A stretch of 64,000 nucleotides of DNA, taken from positions 124,001 through 188,000 of the forward strand of contig NZ_JAXQNP010000002.1 in the NCBI RefSeq assembly GCF_034427435.1. Direction: 5' to 3'. The notes beneath the pieces are model-generated. The model saw only the letters and a program-made list of their open reading frames with translations. It was not told the origin of the DNA and did not search any database. Each line of letters opens with the position of its first letter. Positions within the stretch are counted from its first letter, which is position 1. Of this stretch, positions 52,493-60,407 are shown in pieces. The stretch comes from Nitrospirillum sp034427435 (GTDB taxonomy: Bacteria > Pseudomonadota > Alphaproteobacteria > Azospirillales > Azospirillaceae). Both the position numbers and the translations under genes were made by a program.

Positions 52493-53494
52493 ATGCGCCA
52501 CCCTGTTCTCGTCATCCGTGCCGAAACCTTTCCCATCCGCGGCACCTTCCGCATCTCCCGCGGCGCCAAGACGGAAGCCCAGGTGGTGGTGGCGGAGGTG
52601 ACCGCCGAGGGACCGCGCGGCCCCGTCACCGGCCGGGGCGAATGCGTGCCCTATGCCCGCTATGGCGAGACGGTGGCGGGGGTGATGGCGGCGCTGGACG
52701 CCCAGGGCGCCGCCGTGGCCGCCGGGTTGACCCGCGCGGAATTGCAGACGCGCCTGCCGCCGGGCGCCGCCCGCAACGCCCTGGACTGCGCCCTGTGGGA
52801 TTTGGAGGCCAAGCTGGCGGGCACGCCGGTGTGGCGCCTGGCCGGCCTGACGGCGGCGCCGGGCCCCGTGTCGACCGCCTTCACCCTGTCGGTGGACACG
52901 CCGGAGAATATGGGCCGGGCGGCAGCGGCAGCCCGCCACTGCCCCTTGCTCAAACTGAAACTGACGGGTGAGGGCGATCTGGAGCGGGTGGCGGCGGTGC
53001 GGGAAAACGCGCCCCTGTCCCGGCTGATGGTGGATGCCAACGAAGGCTGGAGCCTGGACCAGCTCGACCACTACGCCCCGCGCCTGGCGGCCTTGGGCGT
53101 GGAACTGCTGGAGCAGCCGCTATCGGCGGGACGCGACGCGGAGCTGACCGACTACAGGTGCCCTATCCCGTTGGGCGCCGACGAGTCCGTGCATGGGCTA
53201 GACAGCCTGGAGGCCCTGGTGGGCCGCTACCAGGTGGCCAACATCAAGCTGGACAAGACCGGTGGCCTGACCGAGGCGCTGGCCCTGAAGGCGGCATGCG
53301 AGGCGGCGGGCTTGCGGGTCATGGTGGGGTGCATGGTGGCCACCTCCCTCTCCATGGCGCCGGCGCACCTCCTGGCACAGGGTGCCGCCTTCGTCGACCT
53401 GGACGGTCCCTTGCTGCTGGCCCGGGACCGGACGCCGGGCATCTTCTATGACGGCACCACGGCGGCACCACCGCCGCCGGATCTGTGGGGATAA
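52493..53494 (+). CDS. dgcA: Enolase-superfamily epimerase, dipeptide epimerase/DgcA-like
   Basis: 333 aa from the ATG at 52493. Enolase superfamily, muconate-lactonizing subgroup: the KxK motif in LLKLKLTG, metal ligands Asp in VDANEGW, Glu in LLEQPL and Asp in LGADESVH, and the opposite-face Lys in IKLDKTGGL. These fit L-Ala-D/L-Glu epimerases that recycle murein peptides; in alphaproteobacteria a close relative, DgcA, acts as an N-acetyl-D-glutamate racemase with DgcN. DgcN is not adjacent, so either role is possible. Confidence 0.88.
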   Translation: MRHPVLVIRAETFPIRGTFRISRGAKTEAQVVVAEVTAEGPRGPVTGRGECVPYARYGETVAGVMAALDAQGAAVAAGLTRAELQTRLPPGAARNALDCALWDLEAKLAGTPVWRLAGLTAAPGPVSTAFTLSVDTPENMGRAAAAARHCPLLKLKLTGEGDLERVAAVRENAPLSRLMVDANEGWSLDQLDHYAPRLAALGVELLEQPLSAGRDAELTDYRCPIPLGADESVHGLDSLEALVGRYQVANIKLDKTGGLTEALALKAACEAAGLRVMVGCMVATSLSMAPAHLLAQGAAFVDLDGPLLLARDRTPGIFYDGTTAAPPPPDLWG

Positions 53495-53655
53495 GCGCGG
53501 CGCCGGTCTGCAGGCGGCCGGCGATCCCCCGCGACCCTTTCCCGCACCCCCGCCAAATGGCATCCCCCTGCGGGCCTACGCCCAAGGGCGCACTTCGCTT
53601 TTGGCCTAAAAGAGGATTAACTCCCAGCCTGGCAAGTAAAACGTCTGGTAGGGTT

Positions 53656-55557
53656 ATGTTAAATCGCATTCTGGGCCGGGAGCAGGGAGAGCAGCGGGAA
53701 GAATTGGCCCGTCTGCGCGCCGAAAACGCCGCCCTCAAGGCTGAAAACGCCTTACTGAACCGTCTGTCCGTCCCGGCGCCCTTGCTGGCGTTCGTGCAGG
53801 ATGGCGACTTGCGTTATGTTTGGGCCAAGGGTCCGGTGGCCGCTTTCGGTCCCGGCGTGCTGGGCCTGACCGACCTGGACATCCGCAACGGCCGCGGAAA
53901 AAGCGCCGAGGGGTTCACCACCCTGCATGCCATCAAGGGCCGCATCCTGGAAACCGGCCGGGGCGAGCGGCACATGTTCCGCCTGGAAATCCCCGGCGAG
54001 ACGGAAAGCCGCCTGTACGACCTGGTGCTGGAACCCCATCGCGAGGCCGATGGCCGCGTCGTCGGCATCGTCGGCCTGGGCCTGGACATCACGGTGGAAG
54101 CCGCGCGCCGCGGCGCCGTGGCCCTGGCGGAGGCCCAGGCGGTGAAGGCGGAGGCGGAGCGGGCCAACCGGGCCAAGTCCCGCTTCCTGGCCGCCGCCAG
54201 CCATGACCTGCGCCAACCCTTCCAGGCCATGCGCCTGTTCCTGCACCTGCTGGAGGCCCGCCTGACCGAGGACGCCCAGCGCGACCTGGCGGCCAAACTG
54301 ACGGAGTCGCTGGACGCCACCGAGGACTTGCTGAACGCCCTGGTCCAGATCTCGGCGCTGGAGGCCGCGACCGTCACGCCCGCGCCGACGCGTTTCGCCC
54401 TGTCCACGGTGATGGAGCGATTGGCGGGTGAGTTCCGGCCCCTGGCCGCAGCCAATGGCGTCCGCCTGCGCTGCGTCGCCACCAGCGCCCAGGTCGACAG
54501 CGACCCGGTGCTGATCGACCGCATGGTGCGCAACCTGATCGTCAACGCCGTGCGCCACACCCGCGAGGGCGGCATCCTCATCGGCTGCCGCCGCCAAGGG
54601 GGTAGCGTGCAGTTGCAGGTGTGGGACACCGGCTGCGGCATCCCGGCGGACCAGGTGCCCTTCATCTTCGACGAATTCTATCGGGGCGAGACGGTCGCCT
54701 GCGCTTCTGGCGGCCCCTCCGGTGGAACCGCGAAGGGCGCCCAGAACAAGCGGGACGCCCAGCATGGGCTGGGCCTGGGCTTGGCCATCGTCAAGAAAAC
54801 GGCGACCCTGCTGGGGCTGACCGTGACGGTCGTCTCCACCCCCAATCGGGGTTCCGGCTTCACCATCACCTTGCCCCTGGCGGAGCCGGCGCGTGCCGCC
54901 CCGCCCCGCCCCGTCATGGCGGGCCCGGTCCTGGTCGGCGAAGCGCCGCCCACGGCCGCCACGCCGGTCAAGGAACCCCCGTCCGCCCCGCCCCCCGTGC
55001 GGGAGCCCGCCGCCGAACCGCCGGTGACGGAGCCGCCGGCCAAGGAAAAGGAAACGCCGCCCGATCCGACCGGGCAGCAGGCTCCGGGCGGCGCGCTGGT
55101 GGCCTTGCTGGAGGACGACCCGCTCCAATTGGCGGCGCTGGAGGCCATGGTGGAGGATTGGGGCTGCGTGCCCCTGGCCGCCCCGACGCCCGAGGCGCTG
55201 TTCGAGGGATTGGCCAAGGCCGGGGCGGCGCCGCGCCTGGTGATTTCCGACAATCGCCTGCCGGGAAACCGGCGTGGCATGGACATCATCGCCGACATCC
55301 GCGCCCGCTACGGCGCCGAGGTGGGTGGCATGCTGGTCACGGGGGACACCGACCCCCAGTTGATGGAGCAGGCCGCCGCCGTAGGCGTGGTCGTGGCCCA
55401 CAAACCCATCGCCCCGCCCCGCCTGCAGCGCATGGTGGCGGACGCGCTGGAACGCGGGACCGGACAAACTGCCACGGGCGGCGGCCGGGGAGCCGCCGCG
55501 CCCGGCCCAGGCGTCAGTCCCGGAAGTTCTCGTATTGCAGGGGCTGTTCGATCTTAA
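53656..55557 (+). CDS. Hybrid sensor histidine kinase with PAS and receiver domains
   Basis: About 633 aa from the ATG at 53656; upstream in-frame starts exist. A short coiled-coil lead (EELARLRAENAALKAEN) precedes a PAS-like domain (about 40-160). The HisKA box with the phospho-His is ASHDLRQPFQAM; the HATPase has NLIVNAVRHT, WDTGCGIP and HGLGLGLAIVKKT. After a long Pro-rich linker, a receiver domain ends the protein with the phospho-acceptor Asp in VISDNRLPG and Lys in AHKPI. No membrane segment: a soluble sensor. Its last 44 bases overlap the end of yajQ on the opposite strand. Confidence 0.88.
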   Translation: MLNRILGREQGEQREELARLRAENAALKAENALLNRLSVPAPLLAFVQDGDLRYVWAKGPVAAFGPGVLGLTDLDIRNGRGKSAEGFTTLHAIKGRILETGRGERHMFRLEIPGETESRLYDLVLEPHREADGRVVGIVGLGLDITVEAARRGAVALAEAQAVKAEAERANRAKSRFLAAASHDLRQPFQAMRLFLHLLEARLTEDAQRDLAAKLTESLDATEDLLNALVQISALEAATVTPAPTRFALSTVMERLAGEFRPLAAANGVRLRCVATSAQVDSDPVLIDRMVRNLIVNAVRHTREGGILIGCRRQGGSVQLQVWDTGCGIPADQVPFIFDEFYRGETVACASGGPSGGTAKGAQNKRDAQHGLGLGLAIVKKTATLLGLTVTVVSTPNRGSGFTITLPLAEPARAAPPRPVMAGPVLVGEAPPTAATPVKEPPSAPPPVREPAAEPPVTEPPAKEKETPPDPTGQQAPGGALVALLEDDPLQLAALEAMVEDWGCVPLAAPTPEALFEGLAKAGAAPRLVISDNRLPGNRRGMDIIADIRARYGAEVGGMLVTGDTDPQLMEQAAAVGVVVAHKPIAPPRLQRMVADALERGTGQTATGGGRGAAAPGPGVSPGSSRIAGAVRS

Positions 55558-55999
55558 GGCCCTTCACCAGGCGGATGGCGTCCTGAAGGTCGTCGATCTT
55601 CTTGCCGGTGACGCGCAACTCCTCGCCCTGGATCGCGGCCTGGACCTTCATCTTGCTGTCCTTGATGGCCTTGACGATGGTCTTGGCCAGTTCCTTGTCG
55701 ATGCCTTGCCTGACCTTGACTTCCTGACGGCGGGCGTCGCCGGCGGCCCGCTCATCGGTGCCCCAGTCCAGGCAGCCCACGTCCAGCTTGCGCCGGGTCA
55801 GGTGCACCTTCAGCATTTCCTGCATCTGCGACAGCTTGGGCGCGTCATCGGCCACGATGGTGATGACGTTGTCCTTGTGCTCGATGGTGCACTTCGCGCC
55901 CTTGAAGTCGAAGCGCTGGCCCAGTTCACGCACCACGCCGGCCACGGCGTTGTCCACCTCGGCTTTGTCGGTCTTGGAAACGATATCGAAGGACGGCAT
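55514..55999 (-). CDS. yajQ: YajQ-family nucleotide-binding protein
   Basis: 161 aa. The UPF0234/YajQ family: MPSFDIVSKTDKAEVDNAV opening, FDFKGAKCTIEHKDN, RRKLDVGCLDWGTDERA and RQGIDKELAKTIVKAIKDSK, closing LKIEQPLQYENFRD. YajQ binds tRNA/nucleotides; in Xanthomonas the homologue is a c-di-GMP effector. Converges on and slightly overlaps the hybrid kinase gene. Confidence 0.95.
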   Translation of the reverse strand: MPSFDIVSKTDKAEVDNAVAGVVRELGQRFDFKGAKCTIEHKDNVITIVADDAPKLSQMQEMLKVHLTRRKLDVGCLDWGTDERAAGDARRQEVKVRQGIDKELAKTIVKAIKDSKMKVQAAIQGEELRVTGKKIDDLQDAIRLVKGLKIEQPLQYENFRD

Positions 56000-56346
56000 G
56001 GCAATCAGGCTCCCACATAAACGGTGATCAACGGCGCCGCAGCGATGGCGCACCTGCCCCGGTTTTAGCACGCCCCCACGGCCCGGCGCATCCCCGGGCG
56101 GGCACGAGATCCGCGCAAAGGTGGGGCGCGTCGTCGGGGCGCAACACCTGCCCGTGTTTCTGTGGCGGGGGCCCAAGATTTTGTTGCGATACGCCAGGGG
56201 GCGGGTCAAACATACCGCATGCGGAAAGGTCCGGCCTTTCCAGGCGCCGCCGCGCGCGGAACGCGGTTGCGCTGCGAAACGGCGATGCACGCGCAAGCAG
56301 AGTCCACGGCACAGAGTTCACACAGTTTTTGGGCGGATTTAGTCTC

Positions 56347-57165
56347 ATGGATCGCAGGGCCATACTCCGGCTTGCCGTCGGAATACCGTTCCTGGGCGTC
56401 GGCGGCATCGTCCGCCCAGGACAGGCCGAGCATCTGGTGAAGCCGGTCGCGGCCGCCGTCCGTCCGCCGGCGGCCCTGCGCACGCCCCGGCTGGTGATGA
56501 TCGACCCCGGCCATGGCGGCAAGGACCCGGGCGCTATCGGCCACGCCGGCACCTATGAAAAGGACGTGACGCTGGACCTGGCCAAGGAGCTGGCCCTGCA
56601 ACTGCGCAAGACCCAAGGCCTGAGCGCCGGCCTGACGCGGGAGGACGACCACTTCCTGGAGCTGGGGGAGCGGGTGGACGTGGCGCGGGAGGCGAAGGCC
56701 GACCTGTTCCTGTCCATCCATGCCGACAGCGCGCCCAACGCCAACGCGCGGGGCCTGTCCGCCTACACCCTGTCGGAAAAGGCGTCGGACGCCTTCTCCC
56801 AGGCCCTGGCGGACAAGGAAAACTACGCCGACCGCCTGGGCCTGGACCTGAAGCACACCAAGCCGGTGGTGGCGGACATCCTGATGGACCTGGCCACCCG
56901 GCGCACCAAGGCGGCCTCGCTGGTCGCCCGCCAGGGTATCGTGCGCGGCGCCGGCCATGACCTGCACCTGCTGGACAACCCCATGCGCTCCGCCAACTTC
57001 GTCGTGCTGAGGGCGCCGGACATCCCCTCCGTCCTGGTGGAGACGGGTTTCCTGTCCAACCGCCAGGATGAGGCGCTGCTGCGCGACCCGGCCCAGCGCA
57101 AGCGTATCGCCGGCATCCTGGCGCGGGAGTTGGCGACCCTGCTCGCCTCCCCTACTTTCGCCTGA
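56347..57165 (+). CDS. Periplasmic N-acetylmuramoyl-L-alanine amidase
   Basis: 272 aa from the ATG at 56347. The N-terminus has RR followed by AILRLAV (Tat-like twin arginine), as in E. coli AmiA/AmiC. Amidase_3 domain: zinc ligands His in DPGHGGKD, Glu in GTYEKDVTLDLA and His in LSIHADSAP, with the catalytic Glu in LVETGFLSN. It cleaves the amide bond between MurNAc and the stem peptide during cell separation. An alpha-helical autoinhibitory insert is possible around residues 170-210 but not assigned. Followed 57 bases later by a BON lipoprotein gene. Confidence 0.92.
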   Translation: MDRRAILRLAVGIPFLGVGGIVRPGQAEHLVKPVAAAVRPPAALRTPRLVMIDPGHGGKDPGAIGHAGTYEKDVTLDLAKELALQLRKTQGLSAGLTREDDHFLELGERVDVAREAKADLFLSIHADSAPNANARGLSAYTLSEKASDAFSQALADKENYADRLGLDLKHTKPVVADILMDLATRRTKAASLVARQGIVRGAGHDLHLLDNPMRSANFVVLRAPDIPSVLVETGFLSNRQDEALLRDPAQRKRIAGILARELATLLASPTFA

Positions 57166-57222
57166 TTTCCTTTTTAGCCTGTCGACGCGCATTTCCAAAA
57201 AACAGGGACCAAGGCACCGCTG

Positions 57223-57825
57223 ATGATCTCCGCCCGCACCCCCCGCCAGCGCCGCCCCGTGACGGGCACCGTCCTTCTGTTGCTGGCGGGCATGGGCGCG
57301 CTGCTATTGGCGGGATGTCAATCGCCGGGCCGCGAGTTGCCGGAACTGGCGCGCCAGCGGGCGGAAGCGGCGGCTGAGGCGCCGGCCGTGCCCGACGGGC
57401 AGATCGATGAGCAAATTCATCGGCTGTGGAAGGAAAAAAGCCCGGAGATGAACAGCCGGCTGAACGTCACCGTTGATCGGGGCGAGGTGCTGCTGACCGG
57501 CAACGCCCGCGACCCTGATATGCGGGTGGACGCGGTGCGCCTAGCCTGGCAGGCCGACGGCGTGCGCAAAGTTCTGAATGAAATCAAGATCGCGGACGAG
57601 AGCAGCCTGTCCGACAGCGCCACCGACGCCTGGATCAACACCAAGCTGTGGGCGGCCCTGCTGCTGGACGGGCAGGTTAAATCCAGCAACTACAGCATCG
57701 AAACCGTCAACCAGGTGGTCTACATCATGGGCGTCGCCCGTAGTGGGGTGGAACTTGAGGCCGTGCTGCAGCACGCCCGTGAGTTGCCCCGCGTCCGCCA
57801 GGTTGTGAATTATGTCCGTCGTTGA
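57223..57825 (+). CDS. BON-domain lipoprotein
   Basis: 200 aa. Signal peptide with lipobox LLLAGCQS. Two BON domains follow: NVTVDRGEVLLTGNARDPDM with LAWQADGVRKVLNEIKI, and WAALLLDGQVKSSNYSIETVNQVVYIMGVARS in short view. BON domains bind phospholipid membranes; E. coli DolP/OsmY relatives maintain outer-membrane integrity at the division site. Located after an amidase gene, a pairing that suggests cell-envelope division functions. Its 3' end overlaps the next gene by 14 bases. Confidence 0.9.
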   Translation: MISARTPRQRRPVTGTVLLLLAGMGALLLAGCQSPGRELPELARQRAEAAAEAPAVPDGQIDEQIHRLWKEKSPEMNSRLNVTVDRGEVLLTGNARDPDMRVDAVRLAWQADGVRKVLNEIKIADESSLSDSATDAWINTKLWAALLLDGQVKSSNYSIETVNQVVYIMGVARSGVELEAVLQHARELPRVRQVVNYVRR

Positions 57826-59239
57826 GCGTGTTGCCGTGGGTTCTTCTCATTTCCGGGGTCGTTTCCCGGGTCTTTCGGTCCTCGCGGCCCCTCTCCTGGC
57901 CCTGACGCTGGCCCTGGCGCCCGTGGCACCGGCGGCGGCCCAGCCGATTCCCGGACTGGCTGGCAACCAGACCCTGCCCGACGCCCAGGCCATGGCCAAC
58001 CGCCAGTTCGTGCAAGCGATGGAGGCCATCCGCAAGGCCGACCAGAGCTATGACCTGCAGGAACAGACCAGGCTTCTGCTGCAGGCGGACAAGCTCTTGT
58101 CCAACATCCTGGTGCAAAGTCCGGAAAGCCCGCTGGCGGTGCAGTTGTCCACCAACCAGTTCGTGGGCGATTTCGACTATAACGACTTCAAGTCGCGCAT
58201 CCGCAGCCTGGCCTGCAACGATGCCCAGTCCACCGGCTGCTTCCTGTACCGGATCGAGGGGCTGATCCAGCCCGTGGACTATCCCATCACCGCCCCGCGC
58301 TGGGACTGGCTGTCGCTGGCCGTCGCCCACTACCATCTGGGCGACAAGGACCGCACCAAGCAGATCATCGCCCCCTTCATCGCCGCCTTCCGCCGCGCCC
58401 CGCCGGTGACGGACACCGGCCGCGACCTGTTCCTGGGTCGCGCCCTGTCGCTGACGGGCGAGGTGGACATGGCGCTGGACATCACCCGGCGCATCAACGA
58501 CTGCTCCACCCGCATCTACAACCTGACCGACATCAGCCAGGCGCTGATCTGGAAGGGTGACAAGACCCAGGCCAACAAGCTGGTGGAAGAGGCGGCCGAT
58601 TACGCCCAGGCCAACAACTGCGCCTGGGAGCTGGGCCTGGTGGCCGAAGGCTTCTACAAGGCCGGCAACGTGGCCCGCGCCCACACCATGTTCCTCAACA
58701 CGGTGGAGGAGCAGTTCAGCCGTTTCAAGGACCGCAAGGGCAATTGCTGCGCGCCGGAGCTGGCCGTGGCCGCCGGCGATTTGGGCGACCCCAACCTGGC
58801 GCTGGGCCTGCTGCGCACGGTGCAGCAGGAAAGCCCCTGGACCATTCCCGCCGTGCTGGGCCGCCTGGGCGCCCGGGGCGAAATGCAACTGGCCACCACC
58901 TATGCCGAGCAGGTGCAGGACACGGACATCAAGGCGGAAACCTTCGTCCAACTGATGGCCGACGCGCTGAAGACCGGCGACCGCAAGCAGGCGGAGGCCC
59001 TGTCCGGCCGCATCGACAAGCTGCTGTCCACGGGCACCGATCCCAAGCCCCTGATCCTGGCCCAGCGCGCCCGCGCCGACAAACTGCTGTTCAAGGATCA
59101 GCGCTGGCGCACCACCTATCTCGCCGGTCTGTCGGCGGCCGAACGCAGCAACAGCGGCGACACCCAGCGCAAGGATTTGGCCGTGCCCATGTTGGCGGCC
59201 CTGGTGGAAATCGAAACCGGCACACCGATGCTGCAGTGA
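57812..59239 (+). CDS. Large exported alpha-helical (TPR-like) protein of unknown function
   Basis: 475 aa. Signal peptide about 1-43 (APLLALTLALAPVAPAAAQ). The mature chain is predicted helical-repeat: LSLAVAHYHLGDKDRTKQI, ISQALIWKGDKTQANKLVEEA, EGFYKAGNVARAHTMFLN, LGLLRTVQQESPWTIPAV and QLMADALKTGDRKQAEAL resemble degenerate TPR/Sel1-like helices. Several Cys pairs (NDAQSTGCF, NNCAWE, GNCC) may form disulfides. Starts inside the BON gene (14-base overlap), so the two are co-translated. No family known to me. Confidence 0.8.
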   Translation: MSVVERVAVGSSHFRGRFPGLSVLAAPLLALTLALAPVAPAAAQPIPGLAGNQTLPDAQAMANRQFVQAMEAIRKADQSYDLQEQTRLLLQADKLLSNILVQSPESPLAVQLSTNQFVGDFDYNDFKSRIRSLACNDAQSTGCFLYRIEGLIQPVDYPITAPRWDWLSLAVAHYHLGDKDRTKQIIAPFIAAFRRAPPVTDTGRDLFLGRALSLTGEVDMALDITRRINDCSTRIYNLTDISQALIWKGDKTQANKLVEEAADYAQANNCAWELGLVAEGFYKAGNVARAHTMFLNTVEEQFSRFKDRKGNCCAPELAVAAGDLGDPNLALGLLRTVQQESPWTIPAVLGRLGARGEMQLATTYAEQVQDTDIKAETFVQLMADALKTGDRKQAEALSGRIDKLLSTGTDPKPLILAQRARADKLLFKDQRWRTTYLAGLSAAERSNSGDTQRKDLAVPMLAALVEIETGTPMLQ

Positions 59240-59241
59240 TG

Positions 59242-59275
59242 AAAAAGCCCCGGATGTCCTCCGGGGCTTTTTTGT
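59242..59275 (+). terminator. Rho-independent terminator
   Basis: AAAAAGCCCCGGA (59242-59254) pairs with TCCGGGGCTTTTT and runs into a T-rich tail, 3 bases after the stop codon of the preceding exported-protein gene. Textbook intrinsic terminator. Confidence 0.93.
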
Positions 59276-59282
59276 TGTTCCT

Positions 59283-59317
59283 TCAGGCGCCGGGCGCCGG
59301 CATCCGCCGGCTTGGCC
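59283..59317. repeat. Dispersed structured repeat, copy 2
   Basis: Same 35-base unit as at 40501-40535: TCAGGCGCCGGGCG, constant loop CATCCG, constant TTGGC, with the stem arms changed to GCCGG/CCGGC. It sits just after the intrinsic terminator and directly before the AGAGCG palindromes. Confidence 0.65.
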
Positions 59318-59318
59318 T

Positions 59319-59421
59319 AGAGCGAGATGCGATCATGTCTGATCGCATCTCGCTCTTAACCTGTTCATGATAGAGCGGATTTACACGATCAGGTGACTAC
59401 ACCTGATCGCGTTCCGCTCTA
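59319..59421. repeat. Two tandem palindromes, AGAGCG type
   Basis: First palindrome: AGAGCGAGATGCGATCA (59319-59335), loop TGTC, then its exact 17-base complement (59340-59356). Second: TAGAGCGGA (59371-59379) and CGATCAGGTG (59386-59395) pair with CACCTGATCG (59400-59409) and TCCGCTCTA (59413-59421), with a few unpaired bases between. The AGAGCG...CGCTCT ends are shared, suggesting members of a chromosome-wide intergenic palindrome family. Confidence 0.75.
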
Positions 59422-59444
59422 GTCGCTCCGCTCCGATGAGGTGG

Positions 59445-60368
59445 TTACGAGGCCGTGCGCCGCGCCTCGTAGGCCCGCAGGTGGGTGGCGGCCAGGGTCA
59501 GCAGGGGCAGGTCCAGGCCCAGGTCGCGCCCCCGGCGCAGCATGTCGCCCACGATGTGCTCCCCCTCCGTCGGGCCGCCCCGTTCGATGTCGCGCATCAT
59601 GGAAGCGGACAGGCTGCTGTCCTCCTTGGTCAGGTGATAGCGGGATTCGGCGTCGCGCTCGGCGCTGGGCGGGTGGCCGGCGGCGGTGGCGACCCGGGTG
59701 CATTCATCCAACAGGCCGGTGATGAAGGCCAGTCCGTCCGGCGCCTTCAGGATGGCGCCGATGGGGGCCCGCATCAGGGTGGTGGCTCCCGCCAGGGTGG
59801 CCAGGAAATAGAACTTCTCCCACATCTCATGGACGATGTCGGGACTGTTGACCACGGTGATGGGACACTTGGCGTAAGCCTCCGCCAGCGCCGCCGCCAG
59901 GGACACCTGGACGGGGTCGCGGGCGCCGAAGGTCAGGCGGTTGAAGGCGTGCAGGTGGCGGATGGTGCCATCCGGGTCCATGGTGATGGTCAGATGGCAC
60001 AGGCCGCCCATCACCCGCTCCGCACCGAAGGCGGCGTCCAGCCGGTCCAGGTGGCTGAGGCCGTTCAGCACCGGCAGGATGCGCGTCTCCGGGCCCACGG
60101 CCGGGCGGATGGCCTCGATGGCGGCATCCAGGTCGTAGGCCTTGCACGACAGCAGCACCAGGTCGAAGGGCTTGGCGACGCGGGTCACGGCCTGCGCCGG
60201 CAGGACGATGTTGCCCACGGGACTGACGACCACCAGGCCGTTTTCCATGAGCTGGGCATGGCGCTTAGGCCGCACCAGGAAGGTGACGTTCTCCCCCGCC
60301 ATCATGAGATGGCCGCCGTAGAAGCCGCCGGTGGCGCCGGCGCCCAGGACCAGGACACGCATGGTCAT
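59445..60368 (-). CDS. panE: 2-dehydropantoate 2-reductase
   Basis: 307 aa from the ATG at 60368 (AAAGGGAA upstream); ATGs at 60362 and 60389 are close alternatives. NADPH-binding Rossmann motif LVLGAGATGGFYGGHL, then VLLSCKAYDLDAAIEAI and VLNGLSHLDRL (the NG loop), and the helical C-terminal domain with MWEKFYFLATLAGATTLM and SSLSASMMRDIERGGPTEGEH (in pieces). Reduces ketopantoate to pantoate, the step after PanB, whose (frameshifted) gene is at 41.6-42.5 kb. Confidence 0.93.
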   Translation of the reverse strand: MTMRVLVLGAGATGGFYGGHLMMAGENVTFLVRPKRHAQLMENGLVVVSPVGNIVLPAQAVTRVAKPFDLVLLSCKAYDLDAAIEAIRPAVGPETRILPVLNGLSHLDRLDAAFGAERVMGGLCHLTITMDPDGTIRHLHAFNRLTFGARDPVQVSLAAALAEAYAKCPITVVNSPDIVHEMWEKFYFLATLAGATTLMRAPIGAILKAPDGLAFITGLLDECTRVATAAGHPPSAERDAESRYHLTKEDSSLSASMMRDIERGGPTEGEHIVGDMLRRGRDLGLDLPLLTLAATHLRAYEARRTAS

Positions 60369-60407
60369 CGCATCATTCCCTTTCTCCATCGCGGGCCTCT
60401 GGCCCGC

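Noticed and set aside
52370..53071. N-terminal extension of the membrane protein at 51.5 kb
   Set aside because: This part is antisense to the dipeptide epimerase gene; the conserved membrane protein begins at 52369.
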